NCBI GenBank assembly: GCA_000023185.1
Contig: CP001622.1
Location: forward strand, 62,001 to 126,000
Length of the DNA: 64,000 nucleotides
Direction: 5' to 3'
Source: Rhizobium leguminosarum bv. trifolii WSM1325
GTDB taxonomy: Bacteria > Pseudomonadota > Alphaproteobacteria > Rhizobiales > Rhizobiaceae
Below the pieces are notes generated by a model. The model made no database searches and had not been told where the DNA came from. It saw only the letters and a program-made list of their open reading frames with translations. Shown here one piece after another: positions 53,478 to 63,304 of this stretch (its first letter is position 1; each line of letters opens with the position of its first letter). The position numbers were made by a program, and so were the translations under genes.

Positions 53478-55025
53478 TCAACCGCGTTGCAAAATTCTAG
53501 TGCTGACGTGATCTGTGGCAAGCTCCGCGGCCGGGGCTGGCCTACCAAGCAGATATCCTTGGCCGATGTCGCAACCCAGATCCTGAAGCCGCTGAAGCTG
53601 GCTCTCTTCTTCGATACCCTCGGCGGTTATCGTCACGCCAAGTCCCGCACCGAGAGCGATGATGGCCTTGATCACCTTGTCCTGCTTATCATTGGTTTCG
53701 AATGAAGAGACGAAACTCCTGTCGATCTTGATCTTATCGAACCGGTAGTTGGATAGTTGTGAGAGGCTGGAATAACCTGTTCCAAAGTCGTCGAGAGCAA
53801 TCCTGACGCCGGCGTTCACCAGATCGTCGAGGACGATTCGCGCAGTGACGGCGTCTTGGATGATGGCGCTCTCCGTCACCTCAAGCTCGACCCTGTGCGC
53901 CGGCAGACCGACATCGCCCAATATCTTGAGAATTCTAAGCCCCAGCAGTCGGTCGCTTAGTTGGATCGGAGAAAGGTTGAATGACAGGACGAGCTCATTT
54001 GGCCAGGAAAGCGCATCGGCGCAGGCGTGGCGAAGCAGCTGGTCTGTCAATTCGACGATCAGACCGGCTTCCTCTGCCACCGGAATGAATTCGTTCGGTG
54101 GGATGAATTCGCCGGAGGCCGTCTTCCAGCGTGCCAAGGCCTCGAAGCCGATAATCCTATTCGTTTTCAGGTCCACGAGCGGCTGATAGTAGGGAACGAT
54201 CTCTGCCTTCTTGATGGCTGCTCTCAGATCAGCTTCCAGCCGGACCCGCTTCGCCAACTCGTCCTGCATCGAAGGCACGAAGGGCTTCACCAGATTGCGC
54301 CCCTGCTTTTTGGCGACATACATCGCACAGTCGGAATGTCGAATGACCTGACCGAGGTCATCGCCGTTCTCCGGAAAAAGCGCGAAGCCGACACTGGCGC
54401 CGAGGTCGACGGCGACACCATTGAATGTGAACGGCTTGCCGATCACGGTCACGATGCGGTTCCCCAACGCAACAAGATCGGGATTTCCAGTGCGCCGCGC
54501 CAGAACAACGAACTCGTCTCCCCCAAGGCGGAAAACGCGCTCACGGGGAAAGAGGGAAGAGAGCCGCTGAGCAACAGTCTTCAGCACCGCATCACCGTGA
54601 TCATGCCCCAGGAGATCATTGACCTTCTTGAAGCCGTCGAGATCGATGCTGAACACGGCATAGGTCTCTTGTGCCCTCTGATCGCTCATCGCCTGCGCGC
54701 ATATAGAATCCAGAAATCTGCGGTTAGGCAGTTCGGTCAGCGTGTCGTGACAGGCAATCCAGTCTACGTTCTTTTCGGCCTGCAGCCTGCGATGAACCTC
54801 CCTCGAAAGATCCCGGATCCTCAGCGCGGAATAGATGAGCCCGAGAAACCCGGAGATATTCAGGGCGAGGAGCGCGTGGTCCAGCGGATAGTCATGATGC
54901 TTCTCGATAAACTCATCCAGCCCTTCATGCCATTGGAAGAGCCAAGATAGGCAGAAGAGAAGCAGGAAGATCGCGAGCCAGGCAACGATCTCGATCTGCG
55001 GTCTGGTTGGTTGGCTGCGAGGCAT
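53478..55025 (-). CDS. GGDEF-EAL cyclic-di-GMP protein
   Basis: 515 residues. Two N-terminal membrane segments (about 10-30 and 48-66) and a short linker precede a GGDEF domain (about 90-240), with RLGGDEFVVLARR intact and no RxxD inhibitory site visible before it. An EAL domain (about 260-500) has the catalytic set intact: FEALARW, NLSPIQL, ELEVTESAI, DDFGTGYSSL and KIDRSFV. It may make, degrade, or switch between making and degrading cyclic di-GMP. No separate sensor domain is seen. Gap 55026-55456 after its start has no convincing gene. Confidence 0.92.
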   Translation of the reverse strand: MPRSQPTRPQIEIVAWLAIFLLLFCLSWLFQWHEGLDEFIEKHHDYPLDHALLALNISGFLGLIYSALRIRDLSREVHRRLQAEKNVDWIACHDTLTELPNRRFLDSICAQAMSDQRAQETYAVFSIDLDGFKKVNDLLGHDHGDAVLKTVAQRLSSLFPRERVFRLGGDEFVVLARRTGNPDLVALGNRIVTVIGKPFTFNGVAVDLGASVGFALFPENGDDLGQVIRHSDCAMYVAKKQGRNLVKPFVPSMQDELAKRVRLEADLRAAIKKAEIVPYYQPLVDLKTNRIIGFEALARWKTASGEFIPPNEFIPVAEEAGLIVELTDQLLRHACADALSWPNELVLSFNLSPIQLSDRLLGLRILKILGDVGLPAHRVELEVTESAIIQDAVTARIVLDDLVNAGVRIALDDFGTGYSSLSQLSNYRFDKIKIDRSFVSSFETNDKQDKVIKAIIALGAGLGVTITAEGIEEESQLQRLQDLGCDIGQGYLLGRPAPAAELATDHVSTRILQRG

Positions 55026-55456
55026 ATGAACAGGCTCCTGTTGTGTGAAGAGCCGTCATGGCCAGTTTGGTACGCTCGTATCACCGAATGCCGATGACGG
55101 ATGGCGCAACTTCACGGCATCGGCGGTCCTACGCCGTGATCGAAGACCGCCTCAATTCATTCGGGCGGAATTAAGAGGGCCGGTATCGCAGTGGCTGATG
55201 AAGCCGCGCAGCACCGACAAATCCCAAAGATCGTCTATGCGCCTGGTAGGTTAATGGTGGATTGCCTTTGCGAAGGCACGGGAGTTTCGCTGCGCACAAT
55301 GGATATCTTTGCCGCAAATTGGATGAGGATTCGGTTCCGGTCCATCGGTCGCTGCACACAGCCATTCTTTCGATCGGCTGAAGAATCCGCCGGAGGATCG
55401 GCATCGAACCGACCGCCGTCAGACCCCGGATGGGTGCCGGGCGCATCCCGGAGCGA

Positions 55457-56131
55457 TCAATCTGCCAGCATGGTATCCGCCAGGCTGTAGCAGTGGCTCG
55501 CCTGATAGGCGTTCCGACCTCGGTTCATGTGCGTCACATTGAAAGTCCGAATGGCGCGCAAGATGCGGCGCTCCGCGAGGAATTTGCGGATCGAGGCCGA
55601 GCCCCGCACAGTGATGCCGAAAATGTCCTCGCCGCGCGGAAAAAAATAACCGACGTCTTCGGGCGTCGTGACGCAGTCCTCGAGAAAAGGCTCGTCGACA
55701 TCGCCCTGCGCGGGTGAATGGTCCGTAGTGAAATGCGAAAGATGCACGAGGAATCGTGCACGCAGGCCCTCGCCGTCGGCATAGAGCGTGAAAAGCTCCA
55801 TCCAGCTCGCATTGACGCGGATGAGCGGCTTGTCTGAGGTCGAGGGCAGACAAGAAACCGACCAGTAGTGACGCTCGGTCTTGCGAGGGATGGGGATGCA
55901 GGTTTGCCCATATACCCTGAGAATTTCCAGAACGTCTTGCGCCTGCGGGCGACGAAGCAGCTTCTCGTACCGGGCGACGTATTTGAACCGCTGTTCCAGG
56001 GACTCCGAGCGCTCTTCGGCGTCGATCAAATCCGCCTCGCCTTCTACCCAATCGCGCTGCTGCTCAGGATCCAGAAACTTGCGCAGACCAGTGGTGCTGC
56101 GACGAGGGACCGTGCTCATGTCTGGTGCCAT
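55457..56131 (-). CDS. protein of unknown function
   Basis: 224 residues, soluble, no signal peptide. The N-terminal 75 residues are charged (DPEQQRDWVEGEADLIDAEERSESLEQRFKYVARYEKLL), probably helical. The rest (about 80-224) is mixed alpha/beta with PRKTERHYWSVSCLPSTSDKPLIRVNASWMELFTLY. I recognise no family. The start may be the ATG at 56131 or the one at 56119. The gap 56132-56383 before it holds nothing identifiable. Confidence 0.6.
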   Translation of the reverse strand: MAPDMSTVPRRSTTGLRKFLDPEQQRDWVEGEADLIDAEERSESLEQRFKYVARYEKLLRRPQAQDVLEILRVYGQTCIPIPRKTERHYWSVSCLPSTSDKPLIRVNASWMELFTLYADGEGLRARFLVHLSHFTTDHSPAQGDVDEPFLEDCVTTPEDVGYFFPRGEDIFGITVRGSASIRKFLAERRILRAIRTFNVTHMNRGRNAYQASHCYSLADTMLAD

Positions 56132-56383
56132 GTGAGACCCGTCTCCTCATCGCTTCACCGGCCTGATCCCGCACGTGTCCATAGAGCCGCGCGACGTCCG
56201 CTCCTGGTGGTGAGGCGCCGTTCGCAGCATTTGGCTTGCCGAGCGGTTTGCCGGCGCGGCGGACCAACGCAACCGCCGCACCATAACATCCATCGAACGA
56301 ATGGCGAAAGACTGACCTTCAGCAGGACCGAAAGCCAAAGCTTACCGACGACCAAACCGCTGTGCACTTTTGCCGGAATTATT

Positions 56384-56860
56384 CTAATAGACGAACGGAT
56401 CGACTCCGGCCGCGGCATGGGTGCCCGGCTCTTTCGGATAGATCACGCCCTTGCGCAGGATGATGTTCGCATAGAGCCTGGGCTCGCCAGTCTGGATCAA
56501 CGCATGGGCGGTCTTCACCCTTCCGTAGAAATCCTGGCCGATCAGCGGCACCACCTGCCGGTGCGGCTCGTGGCGGGCGCAGCAGTCGATCATCTCCTCA
56601 TGCACCGGGTCGAGCTTGTCGCGCTCGGCCTTGACGGTCGAGCGGAAGATCGCTTCCGCCACGAAGTCGTCGATCGGCAGCACGCTGAGCACGGCATTGA
56701 GGACCGGGATGAGGTGGTGGCCGTCGAGCCGGATCAGCCGGCGGGCATGTTCGACGCCCGGATAATTGCCGTCGACGATGGCGATCTCGTCGCCGTGACC
56801 CATGGCGCGAAGCGTCAAAAGCAGCTCCGGGCTCAGCAGCGGGTCAAGTCCTTTCAGCAT
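56384..56860 (-). CDS. RbsD/FucU-family sugar mutarotase
   Basis: 158 residues with the RbsD/FucU signature: GLDPLLSPELLLTLRAMGHGDEIAIVDGNYPG (catalytic His in MGHGDEI) and a C-terminal YANIILRKGVI segment. Such proteins convert anomers of ribose or fucose and related sugars. Its start overlaps the ROK regulator's end by 17 bases, so translation is probably coupled. Beside a fructose ABC transporter it may supply the right fructose anomer for uptake or phosphorylation; that is inference. Confidence 0.88.
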   Translation of the reverse strand: MLKGLDPLLSPELLLTLRAMGHGDEIAIVDGNYPGVEHARRLIRLDGHHLIPVLNAVLSVLPIDDFVAEAIFRSTVKAERDKLDPVHEEMIDCCARHEPHRQVVPLIGQDFYGRVKTAHALIQTGEPRLYANIILRKGVIYPKEPGTHAAAGVDPFVY

Positions 56861-58091
56861 GGTCTACCTCCTTGAAGAGTACGTTCTGGTCGGTGAGGTA
56901 ACGCGCAAAGATCGGCAGGCTGGCGCCGCCGATGGCGCGCGCCTGCGCGCCGACCGCGCCCTCGATGATTTCGGGCATGACGACGCCCTGCAGGTCGAGC
57001 TTGGCGGCTTCGTCGATCGTGGCCTGCACCACCCGGCTGCGCACCCAATCGGGAAAGCCGCCGTCGATCACAGCCGCGCTGAAATCGACGATCGAGGCGG
57101 CGGCAACGATCGCCTGCGCCAGCGCCTTGGCGCTGTCCTGGATCCAGGCTTCCATCGGCTCGCCGAAATCCACCCAGCCGTCGGCCGAATACCAGAGCGG
57201 CTCGGGATCGATGCCGCGCTCGCGCAGCATGTTTTCGAGCACGAAGATCGAGGCGATTTCGAGCAGCTGCATCGTCTCGCCGTTCTTGCCGCGCACCGGC
57301 AGCGGCCCGATCGCGCCCGCCGTGCCGGTGCGGCCGGAAAAGATCGCCGAATTGAGCACGATGCCGCCGCCGATGAAGGAGCCGATGAAGAAATAGACGA
57401 AATCTGGGTAGGACGGTCCGACGCCGAAGACCAGTTCGGCGCCGCAGGCGCTGGTCGCATCGTTCTGCATGAAGACCGGATGGGAGACGCGGGCGGCGAT
57501 GTCGGCCTGCAGGTCGACGTCGCGCCAGACCTCCATGGCGCCCGGCGGGGCGCCCACCTCTTCGGCCCAGTTCCAGAGCTCGAAAGGGGCGGCGATGCCG
57601 AGGCCGGCGATGCGGCTACGTTGCTTGTCGTCGAGCCGGTCTTCCAGCTCCCGGATGCCCGAGGTGACGAAGGCGAGGATTTCATCCGGCAGCGGATAGG
57701 CATAGGTCCGGTGCAGCTGCATGCGGATGCGGCCGACGAAATCCATCAGCACCAGATCGGCGCTGCGCCGGCCCATCTTCAGGCCGAAGGAATAGACGGC
57801 ATCGGGATTGATATGCATCGGGATCGACGGCTGGCCGACACGGCCGCGCACCGGTTCCCCGCGCGACAGCAGCCCTTCCTTTTCCAGCACCCGCATGATG
57901 ACGGAGACGGTCTGCGCCGACAGTCCGCTGCGACGCGCGATATCGGCCTTCGACAGCGTGCCGTAGAGACGCACCAGCGACAGCACGAGCCGTTCGTTAT
58001 AGGCTCGCACCCTGACCTGGTTCGCACCTCCGGCCGGATTCAGAATTGGTGGCGGGACCGGCGTGTGTTCCGGTCCATCCAAGGTCGACAT
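56844..58091 (-). CDS. frcR: ROK-family transcriptional regulator of the fructose locus
   Basis: 415 residues. The N-terminal winged helix (about 30-85) has NERLVLSLVRLYGTLSKADIARRSGLSAQTVSVIMRVLEKEGLL. The ROK sugar-binding domain (about 95-400) follows, with a GIVLNSAIFSGRTGTAGAIGPLPV core. It is divergent from frcB with a 228-base gap that must hold its operators. In S. meliloti the homologous ROK gene lies next to frcBCAK and is called frcR. The start at 58091 is preferred; the frame opens 18 codons earlier. It probably represses the transporter until fructose or a derivative binds. Confidence 0.87.
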   Translation of the reverse strand: MSTLDGPEHTPVPPPILNPAGGANQVRVRAYNERLVLSLVRLYGTLSKADIARRSGLSAQTVSVIMRVLEKEGLLSRGEPVRGRVGQPSIPMHINPDAVYSFGLKMGRRSADLVLMDFVGRIRMQLHRTYAYPLPDEILAFVTSGIRELEDRLDDKQRSRIAGLGIAAPFELWNWAEEVGAPPGAMEVWRDVDLQADIAARVSHPVFMQNDATSACGAELVFGVGPSYPDFVYFFIGSFIGGGIVLNSAIFSGRTGTAGAIGPLPVRGKNGETMQLLEIASIFVLENMLRERGIDPEPLWYSADGWVDFGEPMEAWIQDSAKALAQAIVAAASIVDFSAAVIDGGFPDWVRSRVVQATIDEAAKLDLQGVVMPEIIEGAVGAQARAIGGASLPIFARYLTDQNVLFKEVDHAERT

Positions 58092-58174
58092 GGCCGCTCC
58101 TCCCGATCGTTGGCCTATGCCCGAATTCGATGGAGCATGCCACATCGAATTAATAATTCAATTGGATTTATTTA

Positions 58175-58204
58175 TTGACAAGCCGATTTCTTTTCGCTCT
58201 TAAT
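58175..58204 (+). promoter_or_regulatory. candidate frcB promoter
   Basis: TTGACA at 58175-58180 followed after 18 bases by CTTAAT, preceded by an AT-rich tract (58146-58172) suited to operator binding. It lies in the frcR-frcB gap, about 115 bases before the frcB start. Confidence 0.5.
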
Positions 58205-58319
58205 TGCCGTCGTCAAGGGCACGGGACCGCTGGGAGGCATTAGCGATCCACGGCGAAGTGTCATATCTTAAGCTTCCGGCCCCGCAGGGGCGGCGCCGGC
58301 AAACTCTGGGAGGAGTTCC

Positions 58320-59339
58320 ATGAAGAAATCTGTTCTCGCTTTCGGCGCGCTCGCGCTTGGTGTCACCTTTTCCGCTCCTGTTATGGCGGCTGACGTTGCT
58401 GCCTGCCTCATCACCAAGACCGACACCAACCCCTTCTTCGTCAAGATGAAGGAAGGTGCGACGGCCAAGGCCAAGGAACTCGGCGTCTCGCTGAAGTCCT
58501 ATGCCGGCAAGGTCGACGGTGACAGCGAAAGCCAGGTGGCCGCGATCGAAAGCTGCATTGCCGACGGCGCAAAGGGCATCCTGATTGCTGCTTCCGACAC
58601 CAAGGGCATCGTGTCTTCGGTCAAGAAGGCCCGTGATGCCGGCCTGCTGGTCATCGCGCTCGACACGCCGCTCGAGCCGGCCGATGCCGCCGACGCCACC
58701 TTCGCCACCGACAACCTGCTCGCCGGCAAGCTGATCGGCCAGTGGGCCAAAGAAACGATGGGCGACAAGGCCAAGGATGCCAAGGTCGGCTTCCTCGACC
58801 TGACGCCGTCACAGCCGACGGTCGACGTTCTGCGCGACCAGGGCTTCATGATGGGCTTCGGCATCGATCCGAAGGACCCGAACAAGATCGGCGACGAGGA
58901 CGATGCTCGTATCGTCGGTCATGACGTGACCAACGGCAATGAAGAAGGCGGCCGCAAGGCCATGGAAAACCTTCTGCAGAAGGATCCGAGCATCAACGTC
59001 ATCCACACGATTAACGAGCCGGCCGCTGTCGGCGCCTATCAGGCGCTGAAGGCCGTCGGCATGGAAAAGAACGTGCTGATCGTCTCGGTCGACGGCGGTT
59101 GCCCGGGCGTGAAGTCGGTCAAGGAAGGCGTCATCGGCGCTACCTCGCAGCAATATCCGCTGATGATGGCAGCCCTTGGCGTCGAAGCGATCAAGAAGTT
59201 CGCCGACAGCGGTGAAAAGCCGAAGCCGACCGAAGGCAAGTCCTTCTACGACACCGGCGTCTCGCTCGTCACCGACAAGCCGGTTTCCGGCGTCAAGTCG
59301 ATCGACACCAAGGAAGGCACGGACAAGTGCTGGGGCTGA
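58320..59339 (+). CDS. frcB: fructose ABC transporter substrate-binding protein FrcB
   Basis: 339 residues. The signal peptide (about 1-23, [12 protein letters not shown]) predicts periplasmic location. The mature part is a sugar-binding type-4 (ribose/galactose-like) periplasmic fold, with [20 protein letters not shown] at its start and [19 protein letters not shown] in the hinge region. It closely matches the S. meliloti FrcB as I recall it, the high-affinity fructose receptor. GGGAGGAG precedes the start. A hairpin lies 22 bases after the stop, before frcC, which would favour high expression of the binding protein. Confidence 0.93.
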   Translation: MKKSVLAFGALALGVTFSAPVMAADVAACLITKTDTNPFFVKMKEGATAKAKELGVSLKSYAGKVDGDSESQVAAIESCIADGAKGILIAASDTKGIVSSVKKARDAGLLVIALDTPLEPADAADATFATDNLLAGKLIGQWAKETMGDKAKDAKVGFLDLTPSQPTVDVLRDQGFMMGFGIDPKDPNKIGDEDDARIVGHDVTNGNEEGGRKAMENLLQKDPSINVIHTINEPAAVGAYQALKAVGMEKNVLIVSVDGGCPGVKSVKEGVIGATSQQYPLMMAALGVEAIKKFADSGEKPKPTEGKSFYDTGVSLVTDKPVSGVKSIDTKEGTDKCWG

Positions 59340-59361
59340 GCCCTGATTGTTGAAAGCAGAC

Positions 59362-59389
59362 CGGCCGGGGCTTGATCCCCGGCCGTTTT
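59362..59389 (+). terminator. hairpin between frcB and frcC
   Basis: Nine-base arms CGGCCGGGG / CCCCGGCCG with a six-base loop and a following TTTT. It probably stabilises the frcB transcript or terminates part of transcription, as is common after periplasmic binding protein genes. Confidence 0.8.
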
Positions 59390-59494
59390 CGACGGACGAT
59401 GTGCCGTCGCCTCACGAACCGGCTAATCAAAGACCGGATGGATATCGGTGACGGCCCCCGCGCGAGTTCGGCGCGCGGATGCGGAGGAGGAACC

Positions 59495-60559
59495 ATGACC
59501 GGAACACAGGAATTCGAACGTGTCCTCGACGGCAGCGACAAGAGCGTTGCCTCCTTCGAGCACGAGAAAGTCTCGCTGATCAAGCGCGCGCAGCATTTTC
59601 TGCACTCGACGCCGGCCGCCGTGCCGCTGATCGTGCTGGTGCTGGCGATCGTCATCTTCGGGATCACCATCGGCGGACGGTTCTTCTCGTCCTATACGCT
59701 GACGCTCATCCTGCAGCAGATCGCCATCGTCGGTATTCTCGGCGCCGCCCAGACGCTGGTCATCCTGACCGCCGGCATCGATCTTTCGATCGGCGTCATC
59801 ATGGTGATCTCGGCGGTCATCATGGGCAATGTCGCCATCACCTACGGCATACCGACGCCGATCGCGGTCGCAGCCGGCATGCTTGTCGGCGGCCTTTGCG
59901 GATTGCTGAACGGCTTCCTCGTCGCCTACATGAAGCTGCCGCCCTTCATCGTCACGCTCGGCACCTGGAACATCGTCATGGCGACGAATTTCATCTATTC
60001 CGCCAATGAGACGATCCGCGATACCGACGTCGACGAAAAGGCGCCGCTGCTGCATCTTTTCGCCGTGAGCTTCAAGCTCGGCAGCGCCGTGCTGACCCTC
60101 GGCGTCATCGCCATGGTGCTGCTCGTCCTGGTGCTCTGGTATGTCCTCAATCACACCGCCTGGGGCCGGCATGTCTATGCCGTCGGCGACGATCCGGAGG
60201 CAGCCAAGCTCTCGGGCATTCAGACCAAGAAGGTGCTGCTGACCGTTTACGCCATCTCGGGTGTCATTGCCGGCTTGGCCGCCTGGGTCTCGATCGGCCG
60301 CAACGGCTCGATCTCGCCGTCGTCGGCCGTCACCGATTTTAACCTCCAGGCGATCACCGCGACGGTGATCGGCGGCATCTCGCTGTTCGGCGGCCGCGGC
60401 TCCATTCTCGGCACGCTCTTCGGTGCGATGATCGTCGGCGTCGTGTCGATGGGCCTCAACATGCTCGGCGCCGACCCGCAATGGAAAGTCCTTTTGACAG
60501 GCGTGCTGATCATCGCCGCCGTCGCCATCGATCAGTGGATCAGAAAGGTTTCGGTGTAA
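59495..60559 (+). CDS. frcC: fructose ABC transporter permease FrcC
   Basis: 354 residues with about ten hydrophobic segments, RbsC-type permease. The ABC-2-like sugar permease signatures LTAGIDLSIGVIMVISAVIMG and TLGTWNIVMATNFIYS are visible. A cytoplasmic N-terminal tail (about 1-35) precedes the first helix. The ATG at 59495 follows CGGAGGAGGAACC, a very good ribosome site; an in-frame start at 59372 overlaps the hairpin and is rejected. It forms the membrane channel with FrcA as ATPase and FrcB as receptor. Confidence 0.93.
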   Translation: MTGTQEFERVLDGSDKSVASFEHEKVSLIKRAQHFLHSTPAAVPLIVLVLAIVIFGITIGGRFFSSYTLTLILQQIAIVGILGAAQTLVILTAGIDLSIGVIMVISAVIMGNVAITYGIPTPIAVAAGMLVGGLCGLLNGFLVAYMKLPPFIVTLGTWNIVMATNFIYSANETIRDTDVDEKAPLLHLFAVSFKLGSAVLTLGVIAMVLLVLVLWYVLNHTAWGRHVYAVGDDPEAAKLSGIQTKKVLLTVYAISGVIAGLAAWVSIGRNGSISPSSAVTDFNLQAITATVIGGISLFGGRGSILGTLFGAMIVGVVSMGLNMLGADPQWKVLLTGVLIIAAVAIDQWIRKVSV

Positions 60560-60561
60560 TC

Positions 60562-61344
60562 ATGGCTCGCGAACCCCTTCTCACCGCCCGCGGTCTCGTC
60601 AAGCGTTATGGACGCGTGACCGCGCTCGACAATGCCGATTTCGACCTCTATCCGGGTGAAATCCTCGCCGTCATCGGCGATAACGGCGCCGGCAAATCCT
60701 CGCTCATCAAGGCAATATCGGGCGCGGTTACCCCGGACGAGGGGGTGATTACCCTCGAAGGCCGGCAGGTGCAGTTCCGCTCGCCGATGGAGGCGCGCGA
60801 CGCCGGCATCGAGACCGTCTATCAGAATCTTGCTTTGTCGCCGGCGCTGTCGATCGCCGACAACATGTTCCTCGGCCGCGAGATCCGCAAACCGGGCGTG
60901 CTCGGCTCGATGTTCCGCATGCTCGACCGGCCGGCCATGGAAAAGCTGGCGCGCAACAAGCTGTCCGAACTCGGCCTGATGACCATCCAGAACATCAACC
61001 AGGCAGTGGAAACGCTCTCCGGCGGTCAGCGCCAGGGTGTTGCGGTCGCCCGTGCCGCCGCCTTCGGCTCGAAGGTCATCATCATGGATGAACCGACGGC
61101 CGCGCTTGGCGTCAAGGAAAGCCGCCGCGTGCTGGAGCTGATCCTCGACGTGCGCGCCCGCGGCCTGCCGATCGTGCTGATCTCCCACAACATGCCGCAT
61201 GTCTTCGAGGTGGCCGACCGGATCCATATCCACCGTCTCGGCCGGCGGCTGACGGTGATCGATCCGAAGGAATACACCATGTCCGACGCCGTCGCCTTCA
61301 TGACCGGCGCCAAGGCGGTGCCGACGGAGCCCGTCGCCGCATGA
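60562..61344 (+). CDS. frcA: fructose ABC transporter ATP-binding protein FrcA
   Basis: 260 residues, one nucleotide-binding domain. Walker A is GDNGAGKSSLIKA, the Q loop is ETVYQNLALSP, the signature is LSGGQRQGVAVARA, Walker B is VIIMDEPTAALG, and the switch His is in LISHNMPHV. Unlike RbsA/MglA-type sugar transporters, which fuse two domains, this has a single domain and presumably acts as a homodimer. It starts two bases after the frcC stop and overlaps frcK by four bases. Confidence 0.94.
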   Translation: MAREPLLTARGLVKRYGRVTALDNADFDLYPGEILAVIGDNGAGKSSLIKAISGAVTPDEGVITLEGRQVQFRSPMEARDAGIETVYQNLALSPALSIADNMFLGREIRKPGVLGSMFRMLDRPAMEKLARNKLSELGLMTIQNINQAVETLSGGQRQGVAVARAAAFGSKVIIMDEPTAALGVKESRRVLELILDVRARGLPIVLISHNMPHVFEVADRIHIHRLGRRLTVIDPKEYTMSDAVAFMTGAKAVPTEPVAA

Positions 61345-61973
61345 ATGCACGCATCGATGAAATCGCCGGCGAGGTGCTTGACCGCGCCGGCCATTCCAAG
61401 CGTTTCCTGGTCGCCATCGCCGGACCGCCGGGTGCCGGCAAATCGACCATGGCCGACAATCTGGCGGAAGCGCTGAAGGCCAAGGGCGAAAGTGCCGAAG
61501 TCCTGCCGATGGATGGCTTCCACATGGACAACGCCATCCTGATCGAACGCGGCCTGCTGGCGCGCAAGGGGATTCCCGAGACCTTCGATGTCCGCGGTTT
61601 CCTCGATATCATCCGCGCCGTCAGGCTGGCCGATCAGGAGGTTCTGGTGCCGGTCTTCGACCGCTCGCGTGAACTCGCCATTGCGTCGGCTCGCCCCGTT
61701 TCCCCGGATCACCGCTTCATCATCGTCGAGGGCAATTATCTGCTCTTTTCGCTGGGCAAATGGGCCGAACTCGAAGGCGTCTTCGACTTTTCGATCATGC
61801 TGGCGCCGCCGATCGAGGTGCTCGAGGAGCGGCTCTGGGCGCGCTGGCGCGGTTACAACCTCACCGAGGAGGCCGCCAACGCCAAGGTCTACGGCAACGA
61901 CCTGCCGAACGGCCGGCTGATCCTCGAAAACCGCCGCCCGGCCGATGTGACGCTGGAGATCGCGCTGGCGTAA
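61341..61973 (+). CDS. frcK: kinase FrcK of the fructose operon
   Basis: 210 residues, P-loop kinase related to uridine kinase/phosphoribulokinase (PRK/URK-like). Walker A is AGPPGAGKSTMADNL. The substrate-loop region reads VLPMDGFHMDNAILIERGL with the typical Asp, and FIIVEGNYLLFSLGKWAEL follows. It belongs to the frc transport operon, so fructose phosphorylation is expected but not proven by sequence; known rhizobial fructose metabolism also uses a separate fructokinase. The ATGA overlap with frcA couples translation. Confidence 0.9.
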   Translation: MNARIDEIAGEVLDRAGHSKRFLVAIAGPPGAGKSTMADNLAEALKAKGESAEVLPMDGFHMDNAILIERGLLARKGIPETFDVRGFLDIIRAVRLADQEVLVPVFDRSRELAIASARPVSPDHRFIIVEGNYLLFSLGKWAELEGVFDFSIMLAPPIEVLEERLWARWRGYNLTEEAANAKVYGNDLPNGRLILENRRPADVTLEIALA

Positions 61974-62000
61974 TACCGCGCGACACGCAGGAAAAAAGAG

Positions 62001-62044
62001 CTAAAGCGCGTCGCATGATTCAATTTCAATGCGGCGCGCTTTAG
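62001..62044. repeat. palindromic intergenic repeat / terminator after frcK
   Basis: Arms CTAAAGCGCG-T-CGCAT and ATGCG-GCGCGCTTTAG (62001-62015, 62029-62044) form a long hairpin with one bulged base. It lies in the 111-base gap between frcK and pyrC and would separate their transcripts. Confidence 0.72.
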
Positions 62045-62084
62045 TGTTATCGAGACGGCAGACGCATCGCTTCGGAGGCCTGCC

Positions 62085-63131
62085 ATGCAATCGATCACCA
62101 TCCGCCGTCCTGATGACTGGCACCTGCATCTGCGCGACGGCGCCATGCTGGAGGGCGTGATCGCCGATACGAGCCGCACCTTCGCCCGCGCCATCATCAT
62201 GCCCAATCTCGTGCCGCCGGTCGTCACGTCAGCTGACGCCAAGGCCTATCGCGAACGTATCCTCAAGGCCTTGCCTGATGGCCATCGCTTCCAGCCGCTG
62301 ATGACGCTTTATCTGACCGAACATACCAGCCCCGATGACGTCGAGGAGGGGAAGAACAGCGGCCTCATCACCGCCGTCAAGCTTTATCCCGCCGGCGCCA
62401 CGACCAATTCGCATGGCGGCGTCCGCGATATGGAAAAGGCGATGCCGGTGTTGGAGCGCATGGCAAAGATCGGCCTGCCGCTCTGCGTCCATGGCGAGGT
62501 GACGACGCCGGAGGTCGATATCTTCGATCGCGAGGCCGTCTTCATCGAAACCGTGCTCGATCCGCTGCGCCAGCGCCTGCCGGAGCTGAAGGTGACGATG
62601 GAGCATGTGACGACATCCGATGGCGTCGATTACATCAAGACGGCCAAGGGCAATCTCGCCGGTTCGATCACCACCCACCATCTGATCATCAACCGCAACG
62701 CCATCCTCGTCGGCGGCATCCGCCCGCACTATTACTGCCTGCCCGTCGCCAAGCGCGAAAACCACCGGCTGGCCTTGCGTGCGGCGGCCGTCAGCGGTGA
62801 TGCCCGCTTCTTCCTCGGCACGGATTCCGCCCCGCATGTCGATCCGCTGAAGGAATGCGCCTGCGGCTGCGCCGGCATCTATACCTCGGTCAATACGATG
62901 AGCTGCCTCGCCCATGTCTTCGAGCAGGAGGGCGCTCTGGAGCGGCTCGAAGCCTTCGTGTCGCTGAACGGGCCGGCCTGGTACGGGCTTCAGCCGAACG
63001 AGGAGCGCATCACCCTGGCGAGGCAGGCCGACCCGGTCGTCTTTCCCGCGAGGATTGAAACCGGCGCCGGTCCCGTGACGGTGTTCGATCCGATGTTTCC
63101 CCTGCATTGGCAGGTGGTACAGCAGGCGTAA
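62085..63131 (+). CDS. pyrC: dihydroorotase
   Basis: 348 residues, class II dihydroorotase. The metal-binding [10 protein letters not shown] (two His) is followed by [13 protein letters not shown] with the carbamylated lysine, the metal His residues in [13 protein letters not shown] and TMEHVTTSD, and catalytic Asp in LGTDSAPH. It closes the dihydroorotate ring in pyrimidine synthesis. Length and motifs are complete. It follows the frc operon after a hairpin repeat; no functional link is expected. Confidence 0.96.
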   Translation: MQSITIRRPDDWHLHLRDGAMLEGVIADTSRTFARAIIMPNLVPPVVTSADAKAYRERILKALPDGHRFQPLMTLYLTEHTSPDDVEEGKNSGLITAVKLYPAGATTNSHGGVRDMEKAMPVLERMAKIGLPLCVHGEVTTPEVDIFDREAVFIETVLDPLRQRLPELKVTMEHVTTSDGVDYIKTAKGNLAGSITTHHLIINRNAILVGGIRPHYYCLPVAKRENHRLALRAAAVSGDARFFLGTDSAPHVDPLKECACGCAGIYTSVNTMSCLAHVFEQEGALERLEAFVSLNGPAWYGLQPNEERITLARQADPVVFPARIETGAGPVTVFDPMFPLHWQVVQQA

Positions 63132-63304
63132 GCTTTCAGATTTCAATTTTAAATAGAATATTCATCTTAAACTTCGGCGCGACGTTAAACGCGTAACATT
63201 TGTATTGTGCGGTGCATCATTTGTTAACGGATGCATAAGACATTCCTCCTCGCGGACCCATAAGCTGCCATTCGAAGCGACAATAGCTGCGGAGACTGAA
63301 AAGC

